Positions 25,300 through 34,639 of a DNA stretch of 38,572 bases are shown in pieces. The DNA lies in the NCBI RefSeq assembly GCF_018986435.1, contig NZ_JAHMIN010000039.1, positions 25,028-63,599 of the forward strand. The letters run 5' to 3'. The translations under genes were made by a program, and so were the position numbers. This stretch comes from Hahella sp. HN01 (GTDB taxonomy: Bacteria; Pseudomonadota; Gammaproteobacteria; Pseudomonadales; Oleiphilaceae). The notes beneath the pieces were generated by a model that searched no databases, was not told where the DNA came from, and was given only the letters and a program-made list of their open reading frames with translations. Positions within the stretch are counted from its first letter, which is position 1, and each line of letters starts with the position of its first letter.

Positions 25300-25773
25300 T
25301 TAGTCGCCCCTATGTCTAGGCGGTTTATAGAAAAGGCCTTGTATACGCCCAGGCCTGTAAACAGCAAAATACCAAAACACAACGGCTGACACAGCGCCAA
25401 CGAAGCTGCAGAAAAGCGCCTGGATCAATAAGGATGGCTCAGCATCCTGACCGAAAGGTTTTAGCCAGTATACAAACACAAAACCAGGAAGAAGCGCGGG
25501 CGCGATATACCAAATCAGCTTGTCTTTCTTCAGTTTGTTTAGAAGCAAATGGCCGGGAATCGCCCAGATTACCAGAACCACTAGCGCCACCAATGTGGCC
25601 ACGCCAGCGATTACGGCGGAAATTCGGAAATCAGAGAACTCATTATTAATGGAGTCAATCACTGCTGTGAGAAATACCAGCAAAAATACCGTGAGCAGCA
25701 TGGCTAAGCTGGCTATTAGTGTGTTCTTCATAATATGTACGCCGACACTTACAACTGATGATGCGCCCACCAA
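25300..25773 (-). CDS. Integral membrane protein, about four transmembrane segments
   Basis: 157 residues from a TTG at 25773, which has AAGGAAG at a good distance; an ATG at 25731 would give 143 residues with the same membrane segments. Hydrophobic segments: LIASLAMLLTVFLLVFLTAV, VIAGVATLVALVVLVIWAI, LIWYIAPALLPGFVFVYWL and LIQALFCSFVGAVSAVVFWY. The C-terminus is basic (RPGRIQGLFYKPPRHRG) and probably cytoplasmic. Function not recognised. It sits in the run of small genes with the Imm7-type protein and could be a membrane immunity protein, but that is only context. Confidence 0.75.
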   Translation of the reverse strand: MVGASSVVSVGVHIMKNTLIASLAMLLTVFLLVFLTAVIDSINNEFSDFRISAVIAGVATLVALVVLVIWAIPGHLLLNKLKKDKLIWYIAPALLPGFVFVYWLKPFGQDAEPSLLIQALFCSFVGAVSAVVFWYFAVYRPGRIQGLFYKPPRHRGD

Positions 25774-25829
25774 TCATTGCTTCCTTTCAAATCTTAGTGG
25801 ACGAATTAATACCTGATGAAGAAAGTAGA

Positions 25830-26555
25830 CTACGTTGTCTTATAGACATACCAGTTCCCAACGACATGCTCTATGTAAATATAGTTATCATCTGACATGC
25901 TGGGGGCGTTTGATCCAGCTGGCACGAATAGGTAACCAACTGAATTGTCGAGCATTCCGCCTATGTTTACATCAACTATTCCGCTTCCCTTCTCGTAGCG
26001 CACAAGATTCAAATAAAGCGCTTTGGCCGCTACCGTGGCTTTATCTGTATCAATTTGTGCTTCTGAGGCAATGGCGCTCAGGCTGTCAATGTTGCTACGT
26101 AAAAACTCTTTCAGCTCAGAGTCTAACCGCAAAGTAAGCAGCATATTCTGATACTGACGCTCTTCTTCTTTTGTTCTTTCGGATTTACTTTGCGCCTCAT
26201 GTAAAGCCATAAAAAATAGGCCGGGTAAGGCGAGGTTTCTTACTGCGGAAATCTTCCATTTTTCCTGGTCATTTATTAAATAGATATACCAGTCCTGGGA
26301 TTTCCCATCTTTTGAAAGCAATACCGCGTAGATTTCCCTCTCGGGCGTTTTCTCAAGCGCTCTTAAGCTAATTTCTATGCCTGTTGGCAGACTTTCACCT
26401 AAAGTGGGGCGATCTAAATAGTGCTCCAGCATTTCACCGGCATACACTTCCTTTTTATTCTTTATTCCATCCTGACTAAAAAATTGCTTCACAAGTTGCT
26501 GCTCATCCGCAAAAGCAACCAGTGGCAAAAACAAAAGAATGCTCAAAATTCGCAC
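25830..26555 (-). CDS. Secreted or periplasmic protein of unknown function
   Basis: 241 residues. A short clear signal peptide (MRILSILLFLPLVAFA, cleaved before DEQ) exports it to the periplasm. The mature part begins with QLVKQFFSQDGIKNKKEVYA, has a beta-strand region (YAVLLSKDGKSQDWYIYLIN) and charged helices (AQSKSERTKEEERQYQNM), and ends with DNYIYIEHVVGNWYVYKTT. No lipobox cysteine. I do not recognise a family. It is the first gene of the minus-strand run and faces away from oppA. Confidence 0.75.
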   Translation of the reverse strand: MRILSILLFLPLVAFADEQQLVKQFFSQDGIKNKKEVYAGEMLEHYLDRPTLGESLPTGIEISLRALEKTPEREIYAVLLSKDGKSQDWYIYLINDQEKWKISAVRNLALPGLFFMALHEAQSKSERTKEEERQYQNMLLTLRLDSELKEFLRSNIDSLSAIASEAQIDTDKATVAAKALYLNLVRYEKGSGIVDVNIGGMLDNSVGYLFVPAGSNAPSMSDDNYIYIEHVVGNWYVYKTT

Positions 26556-26875
26556 AGTATTTCCTCAGTAACCCTAACGAGCTATTCAACCACAGCCGAT
26601 CCCAACTCCCCAACCGCTTTTTCACCCGACTTCAACACCCTGCAACGACACAAAATCCAGAATGAACCGATGACCGGGCGCTGTTTCTTGAGACGCAACT
26701 CAAGCTTCTAATGTTTCAAAAATCGACTCGTCATCCTCCAGCCAGTCTCACTTTCTGAGACCGCCAAGCTCTGATTCTGATCCTTCATATTGAGGTTTTC
26801 AAAGGGTGTTGAGAACGAATTGTATACAATATACATTCCCTCGTTGCATAACGAAAATAATACGACGAGGTAGTC
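26556..26875. other. Divergent intergenic region upstream of oppA
   Basis: 320 bp between the secreted-protein gene and oppA. It contains a small hairpin, GTCTCA-CTTTC-TGAGAC (26745-26761), and the 12-bp palindrome at 26819-26830 described separately. The oppA promoter probably lies near the palindrome, where TTGAGA and TATACA-like hexamers occur but with poor spacing. AGG precedes the oppA ATG by a few bases. Nothing else is seen. Confidence 0.5.
26819..26830. promoter_or_regulatory. 12-bp perfect palindrome, possible repressor site for opp
   Basis: ATTGTATACAAT is its own reverse complement and lies 46 bp before the oppA start. The TTGTATACAA core resembles operators of GntR-type regulators, and its place at or next to the -10 region would suit repression. 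Which regulator binds is unknown. Confidence 0.45.
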
Positions 26876-28492
26876 ATGAAGATAAGCAAACTACTGATGC
26901 TGGGCGCTATTTCTCTGATAAGCAGCGTGTGTACGGTAAGCGCAGTGGCGAAGCCCTACCCTCCAGGAACTCAACTCGCAGCCCGACAGGAAATTACGTT
27001 GAACAATGGTGGCGAGGTCACGTCTGTCGATCCCGCCAAGTATGCGGCGGAGCCCGCTTTTAATCTGGGTCGCGATCTGTTTGAAGGCCTCGCGATTCAG
27101 GACAAGACCGGTAAAACCATTCCCGGAGTGGCGGAGAGCTGGTCGGTCAATGACGACAACACCGTCTACACATTCAAATTGCGGCATTCACAGTGGTCAA
27201 ACGGCGATCCGGTGACCGCTCACGACTTTGTTTATAGCTGGCGTCGCCTGCTCGATCCCAAAACCGCCTCTCCTTACGCCTGGTTCGCCGCCATGCCGAA
27301 AATCAAGAACTCGGCGCAGATCATGAAAGGCGAAGCGGACCCCGCGACCCTCGGCGTGCGCGCGGTGGATGATTACACCTTTGAAGTCACCCTGGAGCAA
27401 TCCGTTCCTTTCTTCCTCAAGCTCATCACCCATCCAGTGCTGGTCCCTCTGCATGAGGCTACCGTTGAGAAATACGGCGCTGCGTGGACGCAGCCGGCGA
27501 ATATCGTCACCAACGGCGCTTTTACTGTGTCCGAGTGGAAAGTGAATGAAAAAATGGTGCTGAAGAAAAATCCTCATTACTGGGATGCGGATAATGTGGT
27601 GCTGGAAAAAATCACCTGGCTGCCCATCGGCGACGCCAATGTGGCCCTGAACCGCTATCTGGCTGGTGAAATTGATCAGGCGTTGTCCATTCCTTCCGCG
27701 CAGAAGAAGCAATTGCTGAAAAAGTTTCCAGAAGAAGTGGCCAACACCAGCGCGTCCCTGGGTTCCGTTTACTACTACATGAACACCGTCGCCGGCCCCA
27801 CCCAGGATGTACGCGTGCGCACCGCGCTGTCCTACGCCATTGACCGCGACATCATGACCAAGGCGATTCTGAATAACGGCGGCGTGCCTATGTACACCCT
27901 GGTGCCGCCGCAGACCGACGGCTACAAGCCTTACACGCCCGAGTACGCCACCTGGACGCAGAAGCAGCGCAACGAAAAAGCCAAACAACTGCTGACGGAA
28001 GCAGGCTATGGCAAAGACAAGCCGTTGAAGCTGACCTTCACCGTGCCCACGTTCTCCAATGACGTGAAGATCGCCACCGCCATGGCGGGCATGTGGAAGA
28101 GCGTGCTGGGCGTGCAGGTGGAGATCAAGCAGCTGGAGCCGAAAGTGTTCTACGCTTTGAAAGAAACCGGCGACATTCACCGCGGCGGCTGGGTCGCCGA
28201 CTACAATGAAGCCTCCTCCTGGCTGGACGTTTTCGTCTCCTCCGGCGAATTCAACGACTCCAAATACAGCAACCCGCGCTACGACCAACTCATGCAATCC
28301 TCCAAGGTATTGAGCGATCCCTCCAAAGAGTACCGTGAAGCGGAGACGCTGCTGATCAACGATATGGCGATCATCCCGGTGTACCGCTACGGCAATGATC
28401 AGTACCTGATCAAACCCTATATCGGCGGCTATGAACGCACCAATCCGGAAGCCTCCTACTACCGCAAGAACGTGTATGTGAAAGCCCATTAA
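26876..28492 (+). CDS. oppA: Oligopeptide ABC transporter, periplasmic substrate-binding protein
   Basis: 538 residues, the usual size for OppA (SBP_bac_5 family). A signal peptide at about 1-24 (LLMLGAISLISSVCTVSAVA) exports it to the periplasm. The mature protein has the family's NNGGEVTSVDPAK opening, GRDLFEGLAIQDKTGK, PGVAESWSVNDDNTVYTFKL and AHDFVYSWRRLLDP, all closely OppA-like. It captures peptides and delivers them to OppBC. It is separated from oppB by a hairpin that should let most transcripts end after oppA, giving the excess of binding protein normal for such systems. I see no defects. Confidence 0.96.
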   Translation: MKISKLLMLGAISLISSVCTVSAVAKPYPPGTQLAARQEITLNNGGEVTSVDPAKYAAEPAFNLGRDLFEGLAIQDKTGKTIPGVAESWSVNDDNTVYTFKLRHSQWSNGDPVTAHDFVYSWRRLLDPKTASPYAWFAAMPKIKNSAQIMKGEADPATLGVRAVDDYTFEVTLEQSVPFFLKLITHPVLVPLHEATVEKYGAAWTQPANIVTNGAFTVSEWKVNEKMVLKKNPHYWDADNVVLEKITWLPIGDANVALNRYLAGEIDQALSIPSAQKKQLLKKFPEEVANTSASLGSVYYYMNTVAGPTQDVRVRTALSYAIDRDIMTKAILNNGGVPMYTLVPPQTDGYKPYTPEYATWTQKQRNEKAKQLLTEAGYGKDKPLKLTFTVPTFSNDVKIATAMAGMWKSVLGVQVEIKQLEPKVFYALKETGDIHRGGWVADYNEASSWLDVFVSSGEFNDSKYSNPRYDQLMQSSKVLSDPSKEYREAETLLINDMAIIPVYRYGNDQYLIKPYIGGYERTNPEASYYRKNVYVKAH

Positions 28493-28507
28493 AGTGGGCG
28501 ATCTCTT

Positions 28508-28553
28508 GGCCTGGATGTCGGAAGTACAGAGCCGGTGCGTCCAGGCCCTTTTT
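28508..28553 (+). terminator. Partial terminator between oppA and oppB
   Basis: GGCCTGGA (28508-28515) pairs with TCCAGGCC (28540-28547), followed by CTTTTT. Its place in an operon, 15 nt after the oppA stop, suggests read-through control that keeps OppA in excess over the membrane parts. Confidence 0.7.
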
Positions 28554-28576
28554 AACGGATTCCTGAGAGCGTCATT

Positions 28577-29497
28577 ATGTTGCTATACATTTTGCGTCGC
28601 CTGTTGATCGCCATTCCGACGCTGCTGTTCATCGCCCTGGTGTCGTTCTGGCTGATGCACGTCGCTCCCGGCGGCCCTTTCGACATGGAGCGTCCCATGC
28701 CGGAAATCGTGCGCGCCAATATCGAAGCCAAATACCATCTGAACGAGCCGTTTTTCACCCAGTTTTTCATCTATATTCGCGATTTCGTACAAGGCGATCT
28801 GGGTCCGAGTTTCGTGTACCAGGACTTCACCGTGACGCAACTGGTGGGCCAGTCCTGGCCGGTGTCGGCGACGCTGGGCGTGTTGTCCTTCTGTATTTCC
28901 GTGCCGGTGGGCATGCTGCTGGGAACCCTGGCGGCGTTCAATCGCAACGGCAAGCTCGACTACTTTCTGATGTCGTTGTCCATGACTGGCGTGGTGGTGC
29001 CCGCTTTTGTGCTGGCGCCGGTGCTGGTCGCGATCTTCGCCATACGCCTGGATTGGCTGCCCGCCGGCGGCTGGGAAGGCGGCAAAACGGCCTTTCTGAT
29101 ATTACCTGTATTGAGCCTCGCCATCGGCTCCGTCGCCAGTATCGCCCGGGTCATGCGCGGCGCCATGATCGAGACCCTTAACCAGCCTTACATCCGCACC
29201 GCCATCGCCAAAGGTCTCTCCACGCCTTATCTGCTGTTTCATCACGCCTTGCGGCCCTCGCTGATTCCCGTGGTGGCGATGTTAGGCCCTGCGTTTGTCG
29301 CGGTGGTCACCGGATCAGTGATTATCGACATCTTCTTCGGCACCGGCGGCATGGGACAGCACTTCGTCTCCGGCGCGCTGAATCGGGACTATGGCCTGGT
29401 GATGGGCATCACCCTGATCGTGGCTTCGCTGACCATCTTTTTCAATCTGGTGGTGGACCTGCTGTACACCGTCATCGACCCGCGCATTCGCATTTAG
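28577..29497 (+). CDS. oppB: Oligopeptide ABC transporter permease OppB
   Basis: 306 residues, normal OppB length. It opens with a membrane segment (LLYILRRLLIAIPTLLFIAL) and has five further hydrophobic segments. The cytoplasmic EAA-type loop (RTAIAKGLSTPYLLFHHALR, about 210-230) contacts the ATPases, and the C-terminal IDIFFGTGGMGQHFVSGALN stretch is typical of the family. It forms the inner-membrane channel with OppC. Its gene ends 9 nt before oppC, where AGGAGG supplies the next ribosome-binding site. Confidence 0.96.
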   Translation: MLLYILRRLLIAIPTLLFIALVSFWLMHVAPGGPFDMERPMPEIVRANIEAKYHLNEPFFTQFFIYIRDFVQGDLGPSFVYQDFTVTQLVGQSWPVSATLGVLSFCISVPVGMLLGTLAAFNRNGKLDYFLMSLSMTGVVVPAFVLAPVLVAIFAIRLDWLPAGGWEGGKTAFLILPVLSLAIGSVASIARVMRGAMIETLNQPYIRTAIAKGLSTPYLLFHHALRPSLIPVVAMLGPAFVAVVTGSVIIDIFFGTGGMGQHFVSGALNRDYGLVMGITLIVASLTIFFNLVVDLLYTVIDPRIRI

Positions 29498-29506
29498 GAG
29501 GCCGTC

Positions 29507-30439
29507 GTGCTGACAACCAGAAAACTCGACCCGCAATGGTTCTCCGATCAAGTTACGGCTCCTGTCGAAGCGGTGGCGGGACGCAGTCTGTGGCAGGACG
29601 CCTGGATGCGTTTCCGCAAGAACCGCGCCGCCATGGCGTCGGTGTACGTGTTGCTGTTTATCGTCGTTTGTATCGTCATCGGACCTCATGTCGCGCCTTT
29701 CAGCCACGATGAAATCGATTGGAACGTGGTGGCCGATCCTTACGAGCTGGGCAAGCCCTCCCTGGAAACCGGGCATTACTTCGGCACCGACGACCTGGGT
29801 CAGGATCTGTTCGCCCGTACCATGCAAGGGGGGCGTCTCTCTATCATGGTGGGCTTTATGGGCGCCCTCGTCGCTGTGGTGATCGGCACGGTCTGGGGCG
29901 CCATTTCGGGCTATGTGGGCGGGCTGGTGGACAGCGTCATGATGCGTGTCATCGAAGTGCTGGATTCCGTGCCGTTCATGTTCATGGTGATCCTGTTCGT
30001 CACCCTGTTCGGCAACAATATCTATCTCATATTTATCGTCATCGGCATGGTGTCCTGGCTCAACATCGCCCGCGTGGTGCGCGGCGTCACCTTCAGCATC
30101 AAGCGGCGCGAGTTTATTGAAGCGGCGCACTCCATCGGCGTGTCCAAACTCACCATCGTACGTCGCCATGTGCTGCCCAACGTGCTGGGCATTGTGATGG
30201 TGTATTCGTCGCTGATGGTGCCCGGCTTCATCATGTTCGAATCCTTTCTGAGTTTTCTGGGCCTGGGCGTGCAGCCGCCGGACACCAGTTGGGGAATCCT
30301 CATCGCCGAAGGGGCGAAAACCATCGATGTAGCGCTCTGGTTACTGATGTTTCCATCCCTGTTTCTGGTCGCCACCCTGTTCTGTTTCAACTTCATCGGC
30401 GACGGCCTGCGCGACGCCCTTGATCCGAAGGACCGTTAA
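29507..30439 (+). CDS. oppC: Oligopeptide ABC transporter permease OppC
   Basis: 310 residues starting with GTG at 29507, supported by AGGAGG 6 nt upstream. An N-terminal cytoplasmic stretch with the OppC-type WQDAWMRFRKNRAAMASVYV entry precedes the first membrane segment; the DLGQDLFARTMQGGRLSIMV motif follows the periplasmic loop. Its EAA-type loop is EAAHSIGVSKLTIVRRHVLP (about 204-225). It pairs with OppB as the peptide channel. The next gene is 70 nt away. Confidence 0.96.
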   Translation: MLTTRKLDPQWFSDQVTAPVEAVAGRSLWQDAWMRFRKNRAAMASVYVLLFIVVCIVIGPHVAPFSHDEIDWNVVADPYELGKPSLETGHYFGTDDLGQDLFARTMQGGRLSIMVGFMGALVAVVIGTVWGAISGYVGGLVDSVMMRVIEVLDSVPFMFMVILFVTLFGNNIYLIFIVIGMVSWLNIARVVRGVTFSIKRREFIEAAHSIGVSKLTIVRRHVLPNVLGIVMVYSSLMVPGFIMFESFLSFLGLGVQPPDTSWGILIAEGAKTIDVALWLLMFPSLFLVATLFCFNFIGDGLRDALDPKDR

Positions 30440-30509
30440 CTCTCATGCGCCCCGGACCTCTCATGCATCTAATAAAAAAGCAATCAGCCAGTAAGCGCCA
30501 GGAGCTCTC

Positions 30510-31499
30510 ATGACCATATTGTCCATCGAAAACATGAATGTTCGCTTCGAAACGCCGGACGGACTGGTGCAGGCGGTCAGCGATCTTTCCTTCACCGTGC
30601 GCGCCGGCGAAACTCTCGGCATTGTCGGGGAGTCAGGCTCCGGCAAAAGTCAGTCGGTGTTCGCCCTGATGGGACTCACCGCCGATAACGGCCGGGTGTC
30701 CGGCGCCGCCAATTTTCATGGCGAAAATCTGCTGGCCATGAGTAAACGACAACTCAACCGCATTCGCGCGGAGAAAATCGGCATGATTTTTCAGGACCCG
30801 ATGACCTCTCTGCATCCATTCCTGAAGATCGACAAGCAGCTCACCGAAGTGCTGATGATTCATAAGGGCATGAGCAAAGCGGCGGCGCGGGCGGAATCCA
30901 TCCGCATGCTGGACGCGGTGCGCATTCCCTCGCCGCAGGCGCGTATGGGCCAGTATCCCCACGAGCTGTCCGGCGGCATGCGGCAGCGCATCATGATCGC
31001 CATGGCGTTGCTGTGTCATCCAGAACTGTTGATCGCCGACGAGCCCACCACCGCCCTGGACGTGACCGTGCAGGCGCAGATTCTGTCGTTGTTGTGGGAG
31101 CTGCAGGGGGAATTCAATACCGCCATTCTGCTGATCACCCACGACATGGGCGTGGTTGCGGAAATGTGCGACCGGGTGCTGGTGATGTATGGCGGGCGCA
31201 AGATGGAAGAAGCGGACACGGAAACCCTGTTCGAACGTCCGGCCCACCCTTACACCCAGGGCCTGCTGAAGGCGATTCCGTCGATCACCGAAGATATGCC
31301 GCGCCTGCCGACCATTCCCGGCAATCCGCCCAACGCGCTGATCAACAGCAAAGGCTGTCCGTTCCGGGAGCGCTGCGACTTGCAAAAGCCCAACTGCGAG
31401 ACCGCCCTTCCGCCCCTGACGCGGCTCGGCGCCACGCAACTGGCCGCCTGCCATGCACTGGCGCAGAACAAAACCACGCCACTGGCGCGCACCGCCTGA
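30510..31499 (+). CDS. oppD: Oligopeptide ABC transporter ATP-binding protein OppD
   Basis: 329 residues. Walker A is GESGSGKS (residues 40-48 region), the signature motif is LSGGMRQR, and Walker B is [12 protein letters not shown]. The C-terminal oligopeptide-transporter extension includes [14 protein letters not shown], with the spaced cysteines that in some homologues hold an iron-sulfur cluster. It powers uptake together with OppF on the cytoplasmic face of the membrane. AGGAG lies before the ATG. Confidence 0.96.
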   Translation: MTILSIENMNVRFETPDGLVQAVSDLSFTVRAGETLGIVGESGSGKSQSVFALMGLTADNGRVSGAANFHGENLLAMSKRQLNRIRAEKIGMIFQDPMTSLHPFLKIDKQLTEVLMIHKGMSKAAARAESIRMLDAVRIPSPQARMGQYPHELSGGMRQRIMIAMALLCHPELLIADEPTTALDVTVQAQILSLLWELQGEFNTAILLITHDMGVVAEMCDRVLVMYGGRKMEEADTETLFERPAHPYTQGLLKAIPSITEDMPRLPTIPGNPPNALINSKGCPFRERCDLQKPNCETALPPLTRLGATQLAACHALAQNKTTPLARTA

Positions 31500-31523
31500 C
31501 GCCATCGACACAGGATCTGCTGG

Positions 31524-32519
31524 ATGAACGCAAAAGAAGTCTTACTCTCCGCCCGAAACCTGGAAGTGCACTTTGCCATCGGCAAACACATTCTGCCCAG
31601 CCGACGTCCGCGTCTGAAGGCGGTCAACGGCATTGACGTGGATGTCTATCGCGGCGAAACCCTGGGCATTGTGGGCGAATCCGGCTGCGGCAAGTCCACC
31701 CTGGCGCGCGCTTTGTTACGGCTTATCGAGCCCACTCGGGGCGAGTTGCGCTGGAAAGGCGAAGACATGCGCGGTTTCGACAAAAAAGCTCTGGTGCGCC
31801 GTCGCCGGGAGTTCCAGATGGTGTTTCAGGACCCCACCGCCAGTCTCAACCCCCGTTTGACGGTATCGGAATGCATCGCCGAGCCTCTGCTGACCCATGA
31901 GCCCGGTCTGCAACGCCGGGAAATCGAGCGCCGGGTGATCGCCATGATGGATAAGGTTGGTCTGTCCGCGAGTCAGCGCAACCGCTATCCCCACGAATTT
32001 TCCGGCGGCCAGTGTCAGCGCGTCGGCATCGCCCGCGCCCTGATTCTCAACCCGGATCTGGTGGTGTGCGACGAACCGGTCAGCGCGCTGGACGTGTCTA
32101 TCCAGGCGCAGGTGATCAATCTGCTGGACGACCTCAAACAGGAAATGGGACTGACCCTGGTGATGATCGCCCACGACCTGAGCGTGGTGCGTCATATCAG
32201 CGATAGAGTCATGGTCATGTACCTGGGCAAGCCCATGGAAGTCGGCCTGTATGACCGGGTTTTCGATCAGGCGCAGCACCCCTACACCAAGGCGCTATTG
32301 TCCGCGGTCCCGATCGCCAATCCCAGACTGGCGCGGCAACGGGAGGTGCAGCTTTTGCCCGGCGATCTGCCCTCGCCGCTCAACCCGCCCAGCGGCTGCG
32401 TCTTTCGCACCAGATGCCCAGAGGCCACCGACCTCTGCGGGAGCCAGCCGCCCACTCAGAGCGGCTCTGACGAGCATCATATTTTCTGTTCCAACACTTT
32501 GTTATTGGCGGGCCAATGA
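31524..32519 (+). CDS. oppF: Oligopeptide ABC transporter ATP-binding protein OppF
   Basis: 331 residues. Walker A is GESGCGKST (51-59), signature [15 protein letters not shown], Walker [13 protein letters not shown], and the switch His is in MIAHDLSVV. The C-terminal extension has [15 protein letters not shown], the oligopeptide-type cysteine-bearing tail. It is the second ATPase of the Opp transporter. The gene follows oppD by 24 nt and is followed by a 126-bp gap leading to the aminopeptidase gene. Confidence 0.96.
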   Translation: MNAKEVLLSARNLEVHFAIGKHILPSRRPRLKAVNGIDVDVYRGETLGIVGESGCGKSTLARALLRLIEPTRGELRWKGEDMRGFDKKALVRRRREFQMVFQDPTASLNPRLTVSECIAEPLLTHEPGLQRREIERRVIAMMDKVGLSASQRNRYPHEFSGGQCQRVGIARALILNPDLVVCDEPVSALDVSIQAQVINLLDDLKQEMGLTLVMIAHDLSVVRHISDRVMVMYLGKPMEVGLYDRVFDQAQHPYTKALLSAVPIANPRLARQREVQLLPGDLPSPLNPPSGCVFRTRCPEATDLCGSQPPTQSGSDEHHIFCSNTLLLAGQ

Positions 32520-32645
32520 GATCGCTCGCCAACATGCCGGCGCCGGGATGCGCTTATCGTGGGAGACAGCACCTGACACGCGCAGGGTCTGTCGTTTTCA
32601 GTTTTTCCGCTGATTTAATCGTCTGTCATTAGGAAGTTTTAAACT

Positions 32646-34433
32646 ATGAGCACGCCCTCAGTCACGCAACGACTCGAACACCTTCGCAAGGCGATGGACA
32701 AGCAGGCGTTCGCCGCCTATATCGTCACCAACAACGACCCGCATTCCAGTGAGTATTCGGCTGATCATTGGCTGACTCGGACCTGGATTTCCGGTTTCAA
32801 CGGTTCGGCGGGCAATGTGGTCGTCACCGGCGATGGCGGCGGCCTGTGGACGGACGGTCGTTACTTTATTCAGGCGGAGGAGCAACTGGCGGGGTCAGGC
32901 CTCAAGCTCTTCAAAGCCAGGCTGCCGGAGACGCCTACGATTCCCCAGTGGCTGGCCGCCACGCTGCCGGAAAACGCACGCGTGGGCGTGGACGGTCGCT
33001 CCATCAGCCGCACATTTTATCAGGAGCTGTTGGAAGCCTTCGCGCCCAAGTCGATTCAGTTGGTTCTGGATCAGGATCTGATCACGCCGCTCTGGTATGA
33101 CCGCCCCGCTCGCCCCAAAGCGCCAGTGTTCAACCATGAGTTACGTTACGCCGGCGTGGACGCCCAGGAAAAAATGCAGCGCATTCGTGACTGGATGACG
33201 GAACAACAGGTGGACGGTCTGCTGGTCTCCACGCTGGACGATGTCATGTGGGCGCTGAATATTCGCGGCGGCGATACGCCCTATTGCCCGATATCCGAGT
33301 CCTATCTGCTGGTCACCGCGCAGCAAAGTCAGGTCTTCATCGATCGCGACAAGTTGCCCGAAGCGGTGGAATGCACCCTGGCGGAATATGGCGTGACGGC
33401 GCACAGCTATGAGCTTGTCGTCGAAGCGGTGAATCAATTGCCGGAAGGCTGCAAGCTGTCCATCAATCCCGCCAGCGCCAACAGCCTGTTGGTCAACCAG
33501 ATCAAGCCTGAGATCACGCTGGTGGAAACGCCCTGCCCGGTCACCGACATGAAGGCGCAGAAGAACCCCACGGAAATGGAGAACTTCGAGCAAGCGCTGC
33601 GTCTGGACGGCGTGGCCATGGTGAATTTCATGTACTGGCTGCAGGCGCAGGTTCCCGGCGGCAAGGTCACCGAGTTATCTGCGGAGAAGCAGTTGCGGGA
33701 GTATCGTCGCGCCACGTCCAGCTATATCAGCGACAGTTTCCGCACCATCGCCGGGTTTGGTCCTCACGCGGCGAAGATGCACTATTCCGCCGGCGCCGAC
33801 AGCAACGCCACCGTGGATGAGAGCAACTTCTTCCTGGTGGATTCCGGCGGCCAGTATCCGGGCGGCACCACCGACATCACCCGCACCTTTCATTTTGGAA
33901 CGCCCACCGCGCAGCAATGCAAGGACTACACGCTAGTGCTCAAGGCGGTGATGCGGCTGACCCAGACCGTGTTTCTGAAAGGGGCCACCGGCGCCAATCT
34001 GGATATCATGGCGCGGGGCATGCTGTGGCGTCATCGCATCGACTATAAGTGCGGCACCGGCCATGGCGTCGGTCTGTGTCTGAACGTGCATGAAGGCCCG
34101 CAGAATTTCTCGCAGAATCCCAAAGAAGTCGCCCTCAAACCCGGTATGGTCATCACCAATGAACCCGGCGTGTATCGCGAAGGCGAGTATGGCGTGCGCA
34201 TCGAGAACATCATGAAAGTAGTGGAGCTGGAGGAAAACGAGTTTGGCGTCTTCTATGGATTCGAAACCATCACCCTGGCGCCCATCGCGGTCAACGCTCT
34301 GGATATGTCCATGCTCAGCACGGAGGAAACCGATTGGCTCAACGCCTATCACTGGCGCGTGTACGAAGCGCTCAGCCCCTATCTGGAAGCGGCGCAAACC
34401 GCCTGGTTGAGGAACGCCACCAAGCCGGTTTAA
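32646..34433 (+). CDS. Aminopeptidase P family (M24B) metallopeptidase
   Basis: 595 residues, the length of the long, eukaryote-like (XPNPEP1-type) aminopeptidases P, which have two creatinase-like N-terminal domains before the pita-bread catalytic domain. All five metal ligands are visible: Asp399 and Asp410 (VDSGGQYPGGTTDIT), His473 (GTGHGVGL), Glu506 (TNEPGVY) and Glu520 (GVRIENI). It should remove N-terminal residues before proline in the cytoplasm, using two divalent metal ions. AGGAAG lies 9 nt before the ATG. Its place after oppF suits a job of digesting imported proline-containing peptides. Confidence 0.94.
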   Translation: MSTPSVTQRLEHLRKAMDKQAFAAYIVTNNDPHSSEYSADHWLTRTWISGFNGSAGNVVVTGDGGGLWTDGRYFIQAEEQLAGSGLKLFKARLPETPTIPQWLAATLPENARVGVDGRSISRTFYQELLEAFAPKSIQLVLDQDLITPLWYDRPARPKAPVFNHELRYAGVDAQEKMQRIRDWMTEQQVDGLLVSTLDDVMWALNIRGGDTPYCPISESYLLVTAQQSQVFIDRDKLPEAVECTLAEYGVTAHSYELVVEAVNQLPEGCKLSINPASANSLLVNQIKPEITLVETPCPVTDMKAQKNPTEMENFEQALRLDGVAMVNFMYWLQAQVPGGKVTELSAEKQLREYRRATSSYISDSFRTIAGFGPHAAKMHYSAGADSNATVDESNFFLVDSGGQYPGGTTDITRTFHFGTPTAQQCKDYTLVLKAVMRLTQTVFLKGATGANLDIMARGMLWRHRIDYKCGTGHGVGLCLNVHEGPQNFSQNPKEVALKPGMVITNEPGVYREGEYGVRIENIMKVVELEENEFGVFYGFETITLAPIAVNALDMSMLSTEETDWLNAYHWRVYEALSPYLEAAQTAWLRNATKPV

Positions 34434-34561
34434 CCGCGCATATCAAACAAACACGCCGTTTTTAGCTTTACCCGTTTATCTGAAATTGGCAGGGCCTGTT
34501 CATGTTCGGGCCCTGCCTCTCGCGGCGTATCGCCGCACCAGCGCATCCGTGCGCCCGGTTA

Positions 34562-34630
34562 TTAACCTGTCAATGTTGGCGTCAGGTTAATAACAAGCAG
34601 TACAGGTAGTAGAAGTACAAGAAGGTCCAT
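34562..34630 (-). CDS. Very small hydrophobic ORF, possible type I toxin-like peptide
   Basis: 22 residues (MDLLVLLLPVLLVINLTPTL plus two), almost wholly one membrane segment. It lies opposite the 12-bp stem and linker of the structured region. Its size and composition recall type I toxins of the Ibs kind, whose antisense RNA is encoded on the opposite strand. There is no clear ribosome-binding site, so it may be chance coding within the hairpin sequence. Confidence 0.2.
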   Translation of the reverse strand: MDLLVLLLPVLLVINLTPTLTG

Positions 34631-34639
34631 CCATGTATT

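Noticed and set aside
27197-28489. 430-codon minus-strand ORF opposite oppA
   Set aside because: Low-complexity His/Gly/Val-rich product lying wholly antisense to a certain OppA gene.
29315-30169. 284-codon minus-strand ORF opposite oppB and oppC
   Set aside because: His/Asp-rich antisense translation of membrane-protein codons, with no start signal.
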